From Shinella sp. UYSO24 (lineage in GTDB: Bacteria; Pseudomonadota; Alphaproteobacteria; Rhizobiales; Rhizobiaceae): a stretch of DNA of 64,000 nucleotides. Of the stretch, positions 18,245-28,084 are shown in pieces (the first letter of the stretch is position 1; every line of letters begins with the position of its first letter). A model generated the notes under the pieces. It was not told where the DNA came from, made no database searches, and saw only the letters and a program-made list of their open reading frames with translations. The stretch spans positions 372,001-436,000 of the forward strand of contig CABHNZ010000003.1 of NCBI GenBank assembly GCA_902167985.1, in the 5' to 3' direction. A program made the position numbers and the translations under genes.

Positions 18245-18967
18245 TCAGCCTTCCCGCATGAATATGCGCGCGAGGCCTTCCTTCATCGTATCCGTCGCAT
18301 CGGCGGCACTTATCCTGATGTGGTCGCCCATGATACGTGATGCCGTCTGCCCGTCGCGTTTGAGCATAGCCTCCGCAATATTGTTATGTTCCGTATAGGT
18401 GGTGGAGAGGCGGCGATGTTTCTCCACTTCGATCTGCCTTACGAAATGAATGCGGGTGTTGATCCCTTCGATCATCTTGGCGAGTTCGGGATTGCGCGAA
18501 AGTTTTGCGATCCGCATGTGAAACTCTTCGTCCTTTGCCGTCAGATCCGCGCTGGAAAGGGCGTCTGCCATGGCAGAGGTCTTCTGCCACCAGTCGACCA
18601 GCATGCGCAGGTCAAGATCGGTTGCATGTTCGGTGGCAAGCAGGACTGCCCGCTCTTCCAGAAGTATGCGGACATCAGTCAGATTGAGAATTTCCTCGAC
18701 ATCAAAGCCCCGACAGAAGAAGCCGCGATTGACCTGGAACGTGATGAGCCCCTCGGTAACGAGCCGCTGTAGTGCTTCGCGGATGGGGCTGCGGCTGACC
18801 TGCATCTTGGCCGCCAGCTCCAGCTCATTGATCCGCTCGTTTGGCTTGAACCGATATTCCATCGCCATGCGACGGATTTCCTCATAGACACGGGGGCCGG
18901 TCTTCGCAGGTTTCGGTGCCAACACGTCTTGATCCTTGAAGTTGTAGCAATGGGGCGGCCGGACCAT
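18245..18967 (-). CDS. GntR-family (FCD domain) transcriptional regulator
   Basis: A 240-residue regulator. The start at 18967 is preferred over a longer reading with an unlike N-terminus. The winged helix includes RFKPNERINELELAAKMQVSRSPIREALQRLVTEGLI (about 40-76). The C-terminal FCD domain has the metal/ligand residues of LLEERAVLLATEHA, EFHMRIAKLSRN and HNNIAEAMLKRDG. It is co-transcribed with RidA and DadA. It probably binds the ATTGTCGACAAT palindromes in the divergent promoter at 20716 and 20866, which fit the FadR-subfamily TTGT...ACAA pattern. Confidence 0.87.
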   Translation of the reverse strand: MVRPPHCYNFKDQDVLAPKPAKTGPRVYEEIRRMAMEYRFKPNERINELELAAKMQVSRSPIREALQRLVTEGLITFQVNRGFFCRGFDVEEILNLTDVRILLEERAVLLATEHATDLDLRMLVDWWQKTSAMADALSSADLTAKDEEFHMRIAKLSRNPELAKMIEGINTRIHFVRQIEVEKHRRLSTTYTEHNNIAEAMLKRDGQTASRIMGDHIRISAADATDTMKEGLARIFMREG

Positions 18968-19037
18968 TGCGCTTATGCCACGCGGCCTGTCAATTGAAAC
19001 CGGCGCGGTCCTCTGCGAAAGGCCGCGCCGAGGTGGA

Positions 19038-19391
19038 TCAGATGCCTGCAATTACCGCAATTTCGACGGTGAATTGCGGTGCCGCAAGCCTGGATTCAAC
19101 GCATGCCCGCGCCGGTGTATGGCCGGGAGAGACCCAGCCGTCCCAGACCGCATTCATCTCGTCAAACGTCGAAATATCGGTCAGCCAGATGGATGCCGAG
19201 AGAAGCTTGCTCTTGTCCGAGCCGGCTTCCGCCAGAAGCTCGTCCGTTCTGGCGAGGATGTCGGCGGTCTGGTCCGTAACCGACGCGCCCGGCGCGCGTA
19301 AGGCGACCTGCCCCGCGAGAAAGACGAGATTTCCATAGGTGACGGCCTGCGACATTCGCGGCCCGGTCCCAAATCGGATGATCTGGTTCAT
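19038..19391 (-). CDS. RidA-family enamine/imine deaminase
   Basis: A 117-residue protein. The start ATG 19391 follows AAAAGGAGAAC. It has the YjgF/RidA core: MSQAVTYGNLVFLAGQVAL, QTADILARTDELLAEAGSDKSKLLSASIWLTD, and PARACVESRLAAPQFTVEIAVIA, including the arginine of the active-site pocket. RidA proteins hydrolyse reactive imines released by amino-acid oxidation. Its place next to a D-amino-acid dehydrogenase, whose product is an imine, fits well. Confidence 0.88.
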   Translation of the reverse strand: MNQIIRFGTGPRMSQAVTYGNLVFLAGQVALRAPGASVTDQTADILARTDELLAEAGSDKSKLLSASIWLTDISTFDEMNAVWDGWVSPGHTPARACVESRLAAPQFTVEIAVIAGI

Positions 19392-19441
19392 GTGTTCTCC
19401 TTTTCGGTGTGTGGATTGAGGCTCGCTGTCGCGGAGCAGTT

Positions 19442-20692
19442 TCAGGCGGCGGCCAGCGGAAGAGACAAGAGATTGACCGGGGAACTGCGGCCCGACATCA
19501 AGTCCGCGATGATACGGGCCGAGCCATGCGACATCGTCCAGCCGATATGCCCGTGCCCGGTGTTCAGCCACAGATTATCGATCTTGCTGCGACCGAGGAC
19601 GGGAAGATTGTCTGGCGTCATTGGCCTCAGGCCTGCCCACATATGGGCGCGCTCATAGGCAATCCCCTTGGGAAACAGAGAACGCGTGACGTCCATCATG
19701 AAAGTGAAGTCGGATGGCTTGTGTGACCGGTCATAGCCCGCAAACTCGGCTGTTGCCGTGACGCGGATCGCATCGCCCATCGGCGTGATGGCAACCAGAT
19801 TGTGCTCATCGAGCACGGGTACTTTCGGCGCCAGATCCGGATCGGTGATCGGAATGGTGAGCGAATAGCCCTTGATGGGATAGATGGGAAGCGAAAGTCC
19901 GACGCGACGCGCCAGCAAGGGGCTCTCGCTGCCGAGGCTCAAGACGTAGTTATCGGCCGAAAAGTCGCCTTTGTCGGTGACGACGCGGGCAATGCGGTTG
20001 CCATCGCGCTCGAGTTTCACAATACGCGTGCCCGTCAGGATGCGCCCGCCGCGGCTGCGCACGATATCGGCCAACGCCTTGGTGAATTTCGACGAGCTGC
20101 CGGTCTCGTCCGTCGGGCAGAGGATGCCACCGGCGATCAGCTTGCGGGAGCCGAACAATGCAGGTTCCCGCCGCACGACTTCATCCGCGTCGATGACGCG
20201 AATTTCCTGCCCGTCGCTTTCCAGAAGCCGCATGTTGCGTATGCCATTGTCCAGCGCGGCCTTGTTGCGGTGGAAATAGATTATGCCTGAAGTCGTCCGG
20301 TCATAGGAGATCCCCTCGCGGGCCACGACATCCTGCAATACCGACTGCGAGTGGGTTGCGAGACGATGTTTGCGAAGCGTGTTCAGCCGGGCCTTTTCCG
20401 CCGTGCACTCCTTGAGGAAGCGCAAGGACCAGCCGTAGAGATGGGGATCAGCGGACAGCCGGAAGCGCAGCGACTGGTTTTTCAGGAAGAGTGATTTCAG
20501 CAGGATCTTGGGCGCGGCGGGAGAGGACCAGACGAAGGAATGCCCAGGCGCAATCATGCCGGCATTGCCCCAGCTGGTGCTTTCCGCGACTTCGGCTTCC
20601 TTCTCCAGCACCGTCACGTCGTGCCCGTCCTGAAGCAGCTGATAGGCCGTGGTGATGCCGACGACACCTCCCCCAAGGATCAACACATGCAT
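19442..20692 (-). CDS. dadA: D-amino-acid dehydrogenase-like FAD oxidoreductase
   Basis: A 416-residue flavoprotein of the DadA/DAO family. The N-terminal FAD fold is VLILGGGVVGITTAYQLLQDGHDVTVLEKE, followed by ESTSWGNAGMIAPGH, characteristic of DadA. The C-terminus has AHMWAGLRPMTPDNLPVLG and NTGHGHIGWTMSHGSARIIADL. It oxidises a D-amino acid to the imine or keto acid, passing electrons to the respiratory chain. The start at 20692 has TGGAG upstream; 20704 is an in-frame alternative. It leads the dadA-ridA-gntR-eamA operon, divergent from a Liv-type importer. Confidence 0.87.
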   Translation of the reverse strand: MHVLILGGGVVGITTAYQLLQDGHDVTVLEKEAEVAESTSWGNAGMIAPGHSFVWSSPAAPKILLKSLFLKNQSLRFRLSADPHLYGWSLRFLKECTAEKARLNTLRKHRLATHSQSVLQDVVAREGISYDRTTSGIIYFHRNKAALDNGIRNMRLLESDGQEIRVIDADEVVRREPALFGSRKLIAGGILCPTDETGSSSKFTKALADIVRSRGGRILTGTRIVKLERDGNRIARVVTDKGDFSADNYVLSLGSESPLLARRVGLSLPIYPIKGYSLTIPITDPDLAPKVPVLDEHNLVAITPMGDAIRVTATAEFAGYDRSHKPSDFTFMMDVTRSLFPKGIAYERAHMWAGLRPMTPDNLPVLGRSKIDNLWLNTGHGHIGWTMSHGSARIIADLMSGRSSPVNLLSLPLAAA

Positions 20693-20715
20693 GGCAAACT
20701 CCATTTGTCGAAATT

Positions 20716-20727
20716 ATTGTCGACAAT
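20716..20727. promoter_or_regulatory. GntR-type palindromic operator, copy 1
   Basis: ATTGTCGACAAT is a perfect 12-bp palindrome 24 bp before the dadA start (20692). A half-match TTTGTCG lies beside it. The motif recurs at 20866. Confidence 0.65.
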
Positions 20728-20865
20728 TACGAGTGATGATGTCGATCTGTCAATATTGTTTTCGCAGCGTCGATTTCGCCATAGGAGCCGATGGAGCGCT
20801 TGTAACTGAGGCGTGAGAAAAAAATAACACCCGGCCACTTGACGTTAAAAATCATTGTCGTCTTT

Positions 20866-20877
20866 ATTGTCGACAAT
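20866..20877. promoter_or_regulatory. GntR-type palindromic operator, copy 2
   Basis: The same ATTGTCGACAAT, here inside a longer perfect palindrome (20863-20880, TTT and AAA flanks). It lies 25 bp before the binding-protein start at 20903. The two copies are exactly 150 bp apart, one close to each divergent gene. Confidence 0.7.
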
Positions 20878-20902
20878 AAATTTCAAACAAGAGGGGTGCA
20901 GC

Positions 20903-21996
20903 ATGAAGAGAATTCTACTGAGTGGCGTATTCGTTATGGGCCTTTCGTTTGCAGCCCATGCGCAGGATGCCGTGATCGGCGCGATCCTGCCGCTGTCGGG
21001 CTCCAGCGCGACGCAAGGCGAGGACCAGCGGCGGGGCATGGAGCTGGCGCTCGAAAAGATCAATTCGACCGGCGGCGTCCTCGGCCATCCGCTGAAGATC
21101 GTCACGGAAGATTCCGGCGGCCGGACGGCAACGGCGCTCGATGCCGCCAAGAAGCTTGTGACCGTCGACAAGGTGCCGGTCGTACTCGGTGAATTTTCGT
21201 CCGGTATCACTATTCCGATCGCGCAATACCTGCTTCAGCAGGGGCGGGCGCATATCAATATCGGCAGCTCCAGCACGCAGATCCGCACGCTGGGCAAGGG
21301 GGCCTTCAGTGTGATCGGCCTTGATGACGTCTCGGGCGCCTTCGCCGCGCAGGATGTCTTTGCCGAAGGAGCCAAGAAGGTGGCGGTCATTGCGCCGAAC
21401 AATGCTTATGGGCAGGGGATCGCCAACGCATTCGCAGCCAGGTTCAAGTCGCTGGGCGGCGCGATTACCTCCACCGTTCTCTACACGGAGGGGCAGACGA
21501 CGTATCGCCGCGAATTGCAGCAGCTTGCGGCAGGCAAGCCCGATATTTACGTCTACACCGCCTATGGCAAGGAATCGGCGACCATCAACCGGGAGAGTTT
21601 CGAACTCGGTCTCAACGACAAGAAATGGTACGGGCTCTATCTGACCATGTGTACCGCTGACAGCGACCCGCAATATGTGGAGGGCCAGATCGGCATGGAC
21701 CTCAATTATATCGGCGGCAAGGGCGCAGATTATCAGAAAGCCTATGAGGCCAAGTACAAGGGCGGCTTTACATCAACGTTCAACGGCTTTGCCTATGATG
21801 GTGTGATGCTTGTCGCGGCAGCGATCAACAAGGCCAACTCGCTCGATCCGCAGAAGATCGAGGCGGAGATTGCCGAGATCGGCAAGAACTATGAGGGCGT
21901 GACCGGTCCGATCGTGCTGGATGCCGACGCCAGCGCAGTGCTCAGCCCTATCTCCGCTTGAAGATCGAAAGCGGCAAGGCCGTCGCGACCCAGTAA
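20903..21996 (+). CDS. Branched-chain-type amino-acid ABC transporter substrate-binding protein (apparent frameshift)
   Basis: The start ATG 20903 has AGAGGGG upstream. The signal peptide is KRILLSGVFVMGLSFAAHAQ. The mature protein opens AVIGAILPLSGSSATQGEDQRRGMELALEKIN, the LivJ/LivK fold, with the ligand region VLGEFSSGITIPIAQ and QQLAAGKPDIYVYTAYGKES. Near 21930 one missing G separates LDADASA from the true ending GQRSAQPYLRLKIESGKAVATQ, which stops at 21996. Length is about 364 residues. Given DadA, RidA and a racemase around it, the ligand may be a D-amino acid or a related compound. Confidence 0.85.
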
Positions 21997-22003
21997 ATGC
22001 GCT

Positions 22004-22043
22004 GCGCCGATCGTGTCGGGCAATGCCCCGATGCCATCGGCGC
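22004..22043 (+). terminator. Intercistronic hairpin after the binding-protein gene
   Basis: GCGCCGAT and ATCGGCGC pair (8 bp), with an inner CGGG/CCCG pair in the loop. It lies between the binding-protein stop and the first permease, where such hairpins usually raise binding-protein yield. Confidence 0.45.
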
Positions 22044-22077
22044 CATCCGCTCCAGCTGATCGAACCGGACGAAAATC

Positions 22078-22971
22078 ATGTTCCAATTTATTGTCGACGT
22101 GCTCATGCGCGCCTGCGATCTCATGCTCGTGGCGATCGGGATGAGCGCCGTCTACTCGCTGATGAAATTCCCCAATATCGCGCTCGTTCAATATGCTGCC
22201 TCGGGCGGCATGCTTGCGATTGTCCTGCAGAAGGCCGGTGTGCCGCTATGGGTGTCCGTCATCTTCGCCGTCCTTCTCACCGGCCTGCTCGCGGTCGTTC
22301 TCAACGAGATCTTGTTCAACCGCATGCTGAAGATCGGTTCTTCGACAGCGATGATCGGGTCTCTGGCCGTCGCGATGATCTTCTCCGCCGTCTTCCTGGT
22401 GACGGTCGGGCCAGACCCGGCTCGCTTTGCGCTGCCGATCGCTCGGCCCATCCTTGTTCTGGATGCACGCATAACAGTGCCGCAGCTCCTGAGCTTTGCC
22501 ATCGTCGCTGTCGCCATTGGCCTCTTTGCCCTTCTCTATTTTCGCACGGATCTCGGGCGCTGCATGCGGGCGACGTCGACCAACGAAGTCCTTGCCGATG
22601 CCACCGGGATCAATACGCGCCGGATGAAGACGATCATCGTGCTGATCAGCGCGGTGATGGCGGCGCTTGGTGGCGTCGCGATCGCGCTGAAGGGCGAGGT
22701 CGACATACAGGTCGGAATGGATCTGCTCCTGCCCGTCTTTGCCTCGGCCATTCTGGGCGGGCTCGGCAACCCATTCGGCGCCATGGCCGGGGCATTGCTG
22801 ATTTCCTTCACTGAAACAGTGGTGACAGCCGTCAATTTTGGCCCGCTGTTTGGTCAGGTCGTCGTCTTCCTGCCGGTCGCCTATGCCAGCGCGATTTCCT
22901 TCCTTCTGCTTGTCGCGGCCCTCCTTTGGCGTCCACGCGGTCTTTTTGTCAGCGAGGTCAAGCGTGTCTGA
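22078..22971 (+). CDS. LivH-type ABC transporter permease
   Basis: A 297-residue permease with about eight membrane segments. It has the conserved LivH features MIGSLAVAMIF, MRATSTNEVLADATGINTRRMK (coupling loop, about 162-183) and LPVFASAILGGLGNPFGAMAGALL near the C-terminus. It forms the channel with the LivM-type protein that follows with 8 bp overlap. Confidence 0.9.
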   Translation: MFQFIVDVLMRACDLMLVAIGMSAVYSLMKFPNIALVQYAASGGMLAIVLQKAGVPLWVSVIFAVLLTGLLAVVLNEILFNRMLKIGSSTAMIGSLAVAMIFSAVFLVTVGPDPARFALPIARPILVLDARITVPQLLSFAIVAVAIGLFALLYFRTDLGRCMRATSTNEVLADATGINTRRMKTIIVLISAVMAALGGVAIALKGEVDIQVGMDLLLPVFASAILGGLGNPFGAMAGALLISFTETVVTAVNFGPLFGQVVVFLPVAYASAISFLLLVAALLWRPRGLFVSEVKRV

Positions 22972-23856
22972 TTTCATCATCCACGTCACCATCATGTCCG
23001 GCTTCTATGCGTTGCTTGCATTGAGCCTCAACCTGCAGGCCGGCTTTGGCGGCTGATGAATTTCGGCCAGATCGCCCTCTTTGCCTGTGGCGCCTACGGA
23101 GCGGCGATCGCCTTTCATTTCGACTTTGGTGCCATCTGGGGTTTCGTTGCGGCAGTGGTTGCCGCCGGCTTCCTCGGCTGGGTTTTCGCGGGCATCGGTC
23201 GCAACCTTCAGGCCGATTACTGGGGCATTGTCACGCTGGCCCTGGCCGAGGTCATCCGGATCATCGCGACGAATGAGGACTGGTTGACCGGAGGAGCGCA
23301 GGGCATAGGCGGTATTCCGCCGCTTTACGCCGGGCTGGACGGCGGCGCCCGTCAGTTGGCAATTCTTGCAACCGTTCTCCTGCTCGTTCTCGCTGCCGGA
23401 TTGGCATGCCGTCACCTGATGGCCGGCCGCTATGGCCTGTCGATCAAAATGATGCGCGAGGAACCGCAGCTCGCCCAGTCGCTCGGCTATGACACGTTAG
23501 CGCTGAAGCGGCAGCTGATGGCGACATCGAGCGTTATTGCTGCCGTATCGGGCTTTCTTTTCGCTCACTACGTCAGCTTCGTCGGGCCGGAGCAGATCGA
23601 CAGTTCTGAGACCTTCCTGATCTGGGCGATGATCGTCGTCGGTGGCCTCGGCAACAATGCGGGTGCGATCGTTGGCGCTTTCCTTCTCCAGTTCACCTTT
23701 GCCTTCATCCCTTTCGTCAAGGATTGGATCGGCCTGCCGACCGACTATGTCGCGGCCGGCCGGCTGTTTCTGACAGGCGGCGGGTTGATTGCCTTCATCC
23801 TGTGGCGGCAGTCGGGCATCGTGCCCGAACGCATCGGAGGGCGCCGTTATGCCTGA
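22964..23856 (+). CDS. LivM-type ABC transporter permease (apparent frameshift)
   Basis: The start is GTG 22964, overlapping the LivH end. The first 30 residues (FYALLALSLNLQAGFGG) run into a TGA at 23054. One missing C restores GGLMNFGQIALFACGAYGAA, the typical LivM passage. The rest includes NLQADYWGIVTLALAEVIR, GLSIKMMREEPQLAQSLGYD (coupling loop) and MIVVGGLGNNAGAIVGAFLL. About 297 residues after repair. Confidence 0.87.
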
Positions 23857-24607
23857 TCACGTCCTCACGCTGGCGCAGGTCGCCAAATCATTTGGTGCCA
23901 ATCAGGTCCTGTCGAATGTCGGTTTCGACATCGGCCAGGGCGAGATAGTCGGTCTTCTGGGGCCGAACGGCTGCGGTAAGTCCACCTTGCTCAACCTGAT
24001 TTCCGGCGTCCTTCCTCCGGATACGGGCCGTATCGCGTTCCGGGGAGAGGATGTGACCGGCATGACCATGGACCGCATTGCGCGCAACGGTCTTGTTCGC
24101 ACCTTCCAGCTTCCGTCCATGCCGCGCAGGATGACCGTGGCCGAGATGCTGCACGCGGCGGCAGCCCGCAAAGCGGGATTTTCCAGCCTCTTCCGGCGAG
24201 ACCTCGACGAGCGTGAGGAGATTGACGGCCTGCTGACTGATCTGGCGCTCTCGCATGTCCGCCATCTTCCGGCGGCCTCCCTCTCCGGCGGACAGAAGAA
24301 ACTGCTGTCCATTGCGCTTGCCCTGCGGACGCTGCCGCGGATGATCTGCCTTGATGAGCCGACAGCCGGTGTCCATCCCAATCTGCGTGAGCACATGATC
24401 GGGCTCCTCAGGCGCATCAATGCCGCCGGCATCACGCTGCTGATCGTCGAGCACGACATGCATTTCATTCGTGAACTCTGCACCCGTTGCGTTGTGCTGG
24501 ATCGCGGCAGGGTGATTGCGGACTGCACACCGTCCGAACTCACATCGAACGAGGAGGTGGTCGAAGCCTATCTCGGCAATGCCAGGCAGAAGAGGGCGAT
24601 CGCATGA
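23849..24607 (+). CDS. LivG-type ABC transporter ATP-binding protein
   Basis: A 252-residue ATPase. ATG 23849 overlaps the permease end by 8 bp. Walker A is GPNGCGKSTLL, the Q-loop is RTFQLPSMPRRMTV, the signature is LSGGQKKLLSIALAL, Walker B is MICLDEPTAGVHP and the switch is LLIVEHDM. The Gln-Leu-containing signature and a compact C-terminus are typical of LivG. Confidence 0.9.
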   Translation: MPDHVLTLAQVAKSFGANQVLSNVGFDIGQGEIVGLLGPNGCGKSTLLNLISGVLPPDTGRIAFRGEDVTGMTMDRIARNGLVRTFQLPSMPRRMTVAEMLHAAAARKAGFSSLFRRDLDEREEIDGLLTDLALSHVRHLPAASLSGGQKKLLSIALALRTLPRMICLDEPTAGVHPNLREHMIGLLRRINAAGITLLIVEHDMHFIRELCTRCVVLDRGRVIADCTPSELTSNEEVVEAYLGNARQKRAIA

Positions 24608-25322
24608 TCGAGGTTACGGAGGTCAGAGCGGGATACGGTGACGGACCGGATATTCTCAACGGCATTTCCCTTAAAGCCGAACCGGGCAGGATCGTCACCA
24701 TTCTCGGCCCCAACGGCTGCGGGAAATCAACGCTTCTGAAATGTATCGCGGGCTTCGTACGGCCCCGGGCCGGCCATATCCGCATGTCGGGCGAGCCCGT
24801 CACGGATGTTCCGACCTATCAGAAGGTCCGCCATCACCGGGTAGGCTTCGTGCCGCAGACGGATAACGTCTTTGCCACGATGACGGTCTCGGAGAATATT
24901 CTGCTTGGTGGCCGCCTGATGCAGAGGCTTGATCGTGATCGGCGCTTTGAGGCGCTGCTTGCGCAATACCCGAGCCTGGCGGCGAAAAAGAACAGGCGTG
25001 CCTCCGCCTTGTCCGGCGGCGAACGTCAACTTCTCTCGCTGGCCCGCGCACTGATATCCGAACCCTCCATCCTTCTTCTCGATGAACCGTCTGCCGGGCT
25101 TTCGCCGCGGATGATGCATGACGTCTTCGAGGCGATATCCGAAGTTCGCGCCGGGACGGTCCTTCCATCCTGATGGTGGAGCAGAATGCCTTCGAGGCGC
25201 TGCATGTCTCCGACACGGCCTATGTCCTGTCGCTGGGCAGTGTGGCGATCGAGGGTCAAGCCTCCGATCTTCTCGCCGATCCCGCGATGCGCTCGCTTTA
25301 CCTCGGCGGCGACAAACACTGA
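24604..25322 (+). CDS. LivF-type ABC transporter ATP-binding protein (apparent frameshift)
   Basis: Starts at ATG 24604, overlapping LivG by 4 bp. Walker A is GPNGCGKSTLL, the Q-loop FVPQTDNVFATMTV, the signature LSGGERQLLSLARAL, and Walker B ILLLDEPSAGLSP. At about 25165 the frame breaks just before the switch histidine region. One missing C restores ILMVEQNAFEALHVSDTAYV and the end at 25322, about 239 residues. In LivF proteins the H-loop position often reads VEQN, as here. Confidence 0.88.
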
Positions 25323-25355
25323 CTTTTCCTGATGTCCATTCCGGAGACCTATCCA

Positions 25356-26153
25356 ATGACGATCCATTCACCCCAGGCCACCACACCGCTTGCAGTCAAC
25401 AGGGAGGGGCTGCCATTCGAGATCGATGACGGTATCGGAACCTCCGCCAATCTCGGGCTGTTGGTCCTGAGAACCGACCAGACGATCGAGGACGAGTTCC
25501 GCTTTGCGCTGCCGTCTTCGGAGGTGGCGCTCTACGAGGCGCGGCTCTACAGCGATGTGGAGATCACGCCGGCAAACCTGCTCAAGATGTCGGATGAAGT
25601 CCCCGGCACCGTCGGCCTGCTGCCGGATGTGCGCTTCGATGTCATCGGGTTTGCCTGCACATCAGGCTCGCTCGTCATTGGCGAAGAGAAGATCGCAGAA
25701 CGCGTGCATGAAGTCTTGCCGGGGGTGAAAGTCACCAATCCGGTGACGGCCGCCCGTGCCGCGATGGAAGCTCTCGGAGCCCGGAGCATTGCGTTGCTGA
25801 CGCCCTATATGCCGGAAATCAACCATTCCCTGCGCGCCTCCCTGATGGCGAGAGGCATGGATATCCCGGTCATGGGATCCTTTCATGAACCCGATGACAA
25901 TCGGGTGGCGCGCATTACCCCGGCCTCGATCGAGCAGGCGATCCTTGAACTCGGAAGTTCCGCCGAATGCGACGCCGTCTTCGTTTCCTGCACCAGCATG
26001 CGGGTCGCCCGCATCGTCGAACAGGTCGAAGCCAAACTCGGCAAACCGGTGACATCCAGCAACCATGCACTTGCCTGGCATATGCTGAGACTGGCCGGCT
26101 ATGATGCGCCAATGCCGGGGCTCGGCCGATTATTCATGTCCCCGATTGCCTGA
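25356..26153 (+). CDS. Asp/Glu racemase superfamily protein (maleate isomerase/arylmalonate decarboxylase-like)
   Basis: A 265-residue protein. ATG 25356 has GGAG upstream; an in-frame ATG at 25332 is possible. The two half-site cysteines lie in VIGFACTSGSLVIG (about 91-104) and AVFVSCTSMRVA (about 205-216). This is the pair used by maleate isomerases and Asp/Glu or hydantoin racemases. NPVTAARAAMEALGARSIALLTPYM is also typical. It follows the importer ATPase by 33 bp. With DadA and RidA it suggests use of a D- or mixed-chirality amino acid. Decarboxylase or cis-trans isomerase activity remains possible. Confidence 0.8.
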   Translation: MTIHSPQATTPLAVNREGLPFEIDDGIGTSANLGLLVLRTDQTIEDEFRFALPSSEVALYEARLYSDVEITPANLLKMSDEVPGTVGLLPDVRFDVIGFACTSGSLVIGEEKIAERVHEVLPGVKVTNPVTAARAAMEALGARSIALLTPYMPEINHSLRASLMARGMDIPVMGSFHEPDDNRVARITPASIEQAILELGSSAECDAVFVSCTSMRVARIVEQVEAKLGKPVTSSNHALAWHMLRLAGYDAPMPGLGRLFMSPIA

Positions 26154-26408
26154 GGCGGTGAGATGCCGGCCGTGTGGCAGTCACCCTGCCGGCAAATTCG
26201 GCCTTGCCGTGTGAGATCCGTGAATACCGCCTGAAGGCTCTCGCTACGCCAGAAACGAGCCTCCCAAAAAAAGATGATTGTAACATGAAGGTTTTCGTGC
26301 CTACATTGCGGTACGACCTTGGATTGAATGAAGGGGTCGGTATCGACAGAAAATTTGTAACCTATCTTGCCACCCGATTTGCTGCCCCAGAGCGGCCCCA
26401 GTTTTTCT

Positions 26409-26904
26409 ATGACGTTAAAATCACAAGATATCGCGGGCCTTACGTTGCCGAACACGCTCACCTTGAGCGGCAGATCTGGCGCCGGGTCGCTGCCGGGCAA
26501 CCGCCAAAGATCTGGTCCACGACATTTTTCTGAGACTGTGGGAGCGTGCGACAGAGCGCAGCGGCAATGAGAGCGCCTATCTCAATCGTTGTGCGCGCAA
26601 CGCCGCCATCGATCACATCCGCGCAGAGCGCCGGCGGTCCGAATTCTTTTCGCTCGTCCTTCCTGAACAATACGCGGTCTCGCCAAGTTCGCCTCATGAG
26701 GTACTGGCCTCACGGCAGGCCATAGGCAGTATTGACGATGCCCTGGCAGCTCTGCCGAAACAGACGCGGCATATCTTTCTTCTCAATAGGATCCACGGTA
26801 GGAGTTTTTCCGAGATCGCCACGGTCTTCGGTATGTCTCAAAGGGCCGTCGCCAAGCACATGGCCCGCGCGGTTGCCGCATGTGAAGCTGCGACTGATCG
26901 CTGA
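26409..26904 (+). CDS. fecI: FecI-like ECF sigma factor (apparent frameshifts)
   Basis: After restoring one T near 26442 and one G near 26490 the protein reads MTLKSQDIAGLYVAEHAHLE, then RQIWRRVGCRATAKDLVHDI, then FLRLWERATERSGNESAYLN. It continues through RNAAIDHIRAERRR to region 4 (IDDALAALPKQTRHIFLLNRIHGRSFSEIATVFGMSQRAVAKHM), about 165 residues. DLVHDIFLRLW and the short length are typical of FecI iron-starvation sigma factors. A FecR anti-sigma gene and an STN-containing TonB receptor follow, the complete surface-signalling set. Confidence 0.8.
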
Positions 26905-26932
26905 AGATCGACAGGCGGCTTTCTGGAACATC

Positions 26933-27929
26933 ATGACGACGAGTGGACGGCCATCTCCTGAACAACGCACCGGGTCTCTGGCAGAGGAGGCCCGCAGATG
27001 GTTTGTCGCCCTGATCGATCAGCCGACTGCGGCACGGCAGGCGGAATTTCAGGCGTGGCTCAGGGAAGATCCCGCGCATATCGAGCCTATCGTGCGATCG
27101 AGGCGGCATGGCAGGCGGCCGAGCAACCCGGTCGGCGGCTTGCCGACGAGGAAGCCGATGAAATCGCCGTGTATCTGAAGGCCATGGATGGAGCGAGGCC
27201 TCGTCGAAAGATCGGCGGAAAGCTCCTGCTGCCCTGTCTGCTCATCATCGCCGCTCTTTCGGGAGCGATCTGGCTGGAGCATCCGGGCCTGATCGATGAT
27301 CTGCGCGCCGATTATGTGACCGACCGTGGCGAACGGCGCAGCGTGACGCTGACCGATGGATCGACCGTGCTTCTCGATGCAGATAGTGCGCTCTCCTCTG
27401 ATTTTTCGGCGGGGCAGCGTCGTGTGCGCCTGCTTCGCGGCGCCGCCTATTTCTCGGTTGTGCCTTCCGGACTGCCCTTCGTGGTGGAGGCGGCCAATGG
27501 TGAGGTCAGCGTGCTGGGAACCGGTTTCGAGGTCCGGCTTGTCGATGAAGGAGGGGCTGTCACGCTCGAGCATGGGCGCGTTGCGGTCAAACTCGACGAT
27601 CGTTCCGGTCAGACAATTCTGGAGCCGGGCCAACAGGTCCTGTTCGGCCCGAAGGGCGTCGCCGCCGTCACTTCGGTGACGCTGGACGATGCATTGGCAT
27701 GGCGGCAGGGCCGCTATACGTTTACAGGGCGCGGCTCGCCGATGTTGTTGGCGAGATCCAGCGCTACCGCCAGGGGCGCATCATTGTCGTCAGTGGCAAG
27801 CTGGCCGATGAACGGGTCACGGGAAGCTTTCCGCTGGCCGATACGGACGCAGCATTGGCATCGCTACAGGCCAGCGTCGGCTTCGAATTGCATCGGCTGA
27901 CCAACCGTCTGACGATCATTGGTCCGTGA
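26933..27929 (+). CDS. fecR: FecR-like sigma regulator (apparent frameshifts)
   Basis: A membrane-spanning regulator of about 332 residues. The cytoplasmic N-terminus has the FecR segment EEARRWFVALIDQPTAARQAEFQAWL. One missing G near 27083 leads into AYRAIEAAWQAAEQPGR. One membrane helix follows (LLLPCLLIIAALSGAIWL). The periplasmic domain has RSVTLTDGSTVLLDADSAL and RVRLLRGAAYFSV, both FecR hallmarks. A second break (about 27735) restores ARLADVVGEIQRYRQGRI and the C-terminal secretin-like part that contacts the receptor. Confidence 0.87.
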
Positions 27930-28084
27930 TTTTACTTCCTGAAATCAATGCCTTGTCGAATTTCCGTAAAAAAATAGCGATCGCGGTTCAGTGATCGGGC
28001 CTTTCGCACGTGGACGTTTCAGGAGCGCGGATAAGGATTTCCAGGCCTCGCGCTTCAGGGGAAATGTGTAGAGGGCGTAAAGGC

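Noticed and set aside
22084..22099. Third copy of the ATTGTCGACAAT operator at the livH start
   Set aside because: Only TTTATTGTCGAC is present; it lies within codons 3-8 of livH and lacks the right arm.
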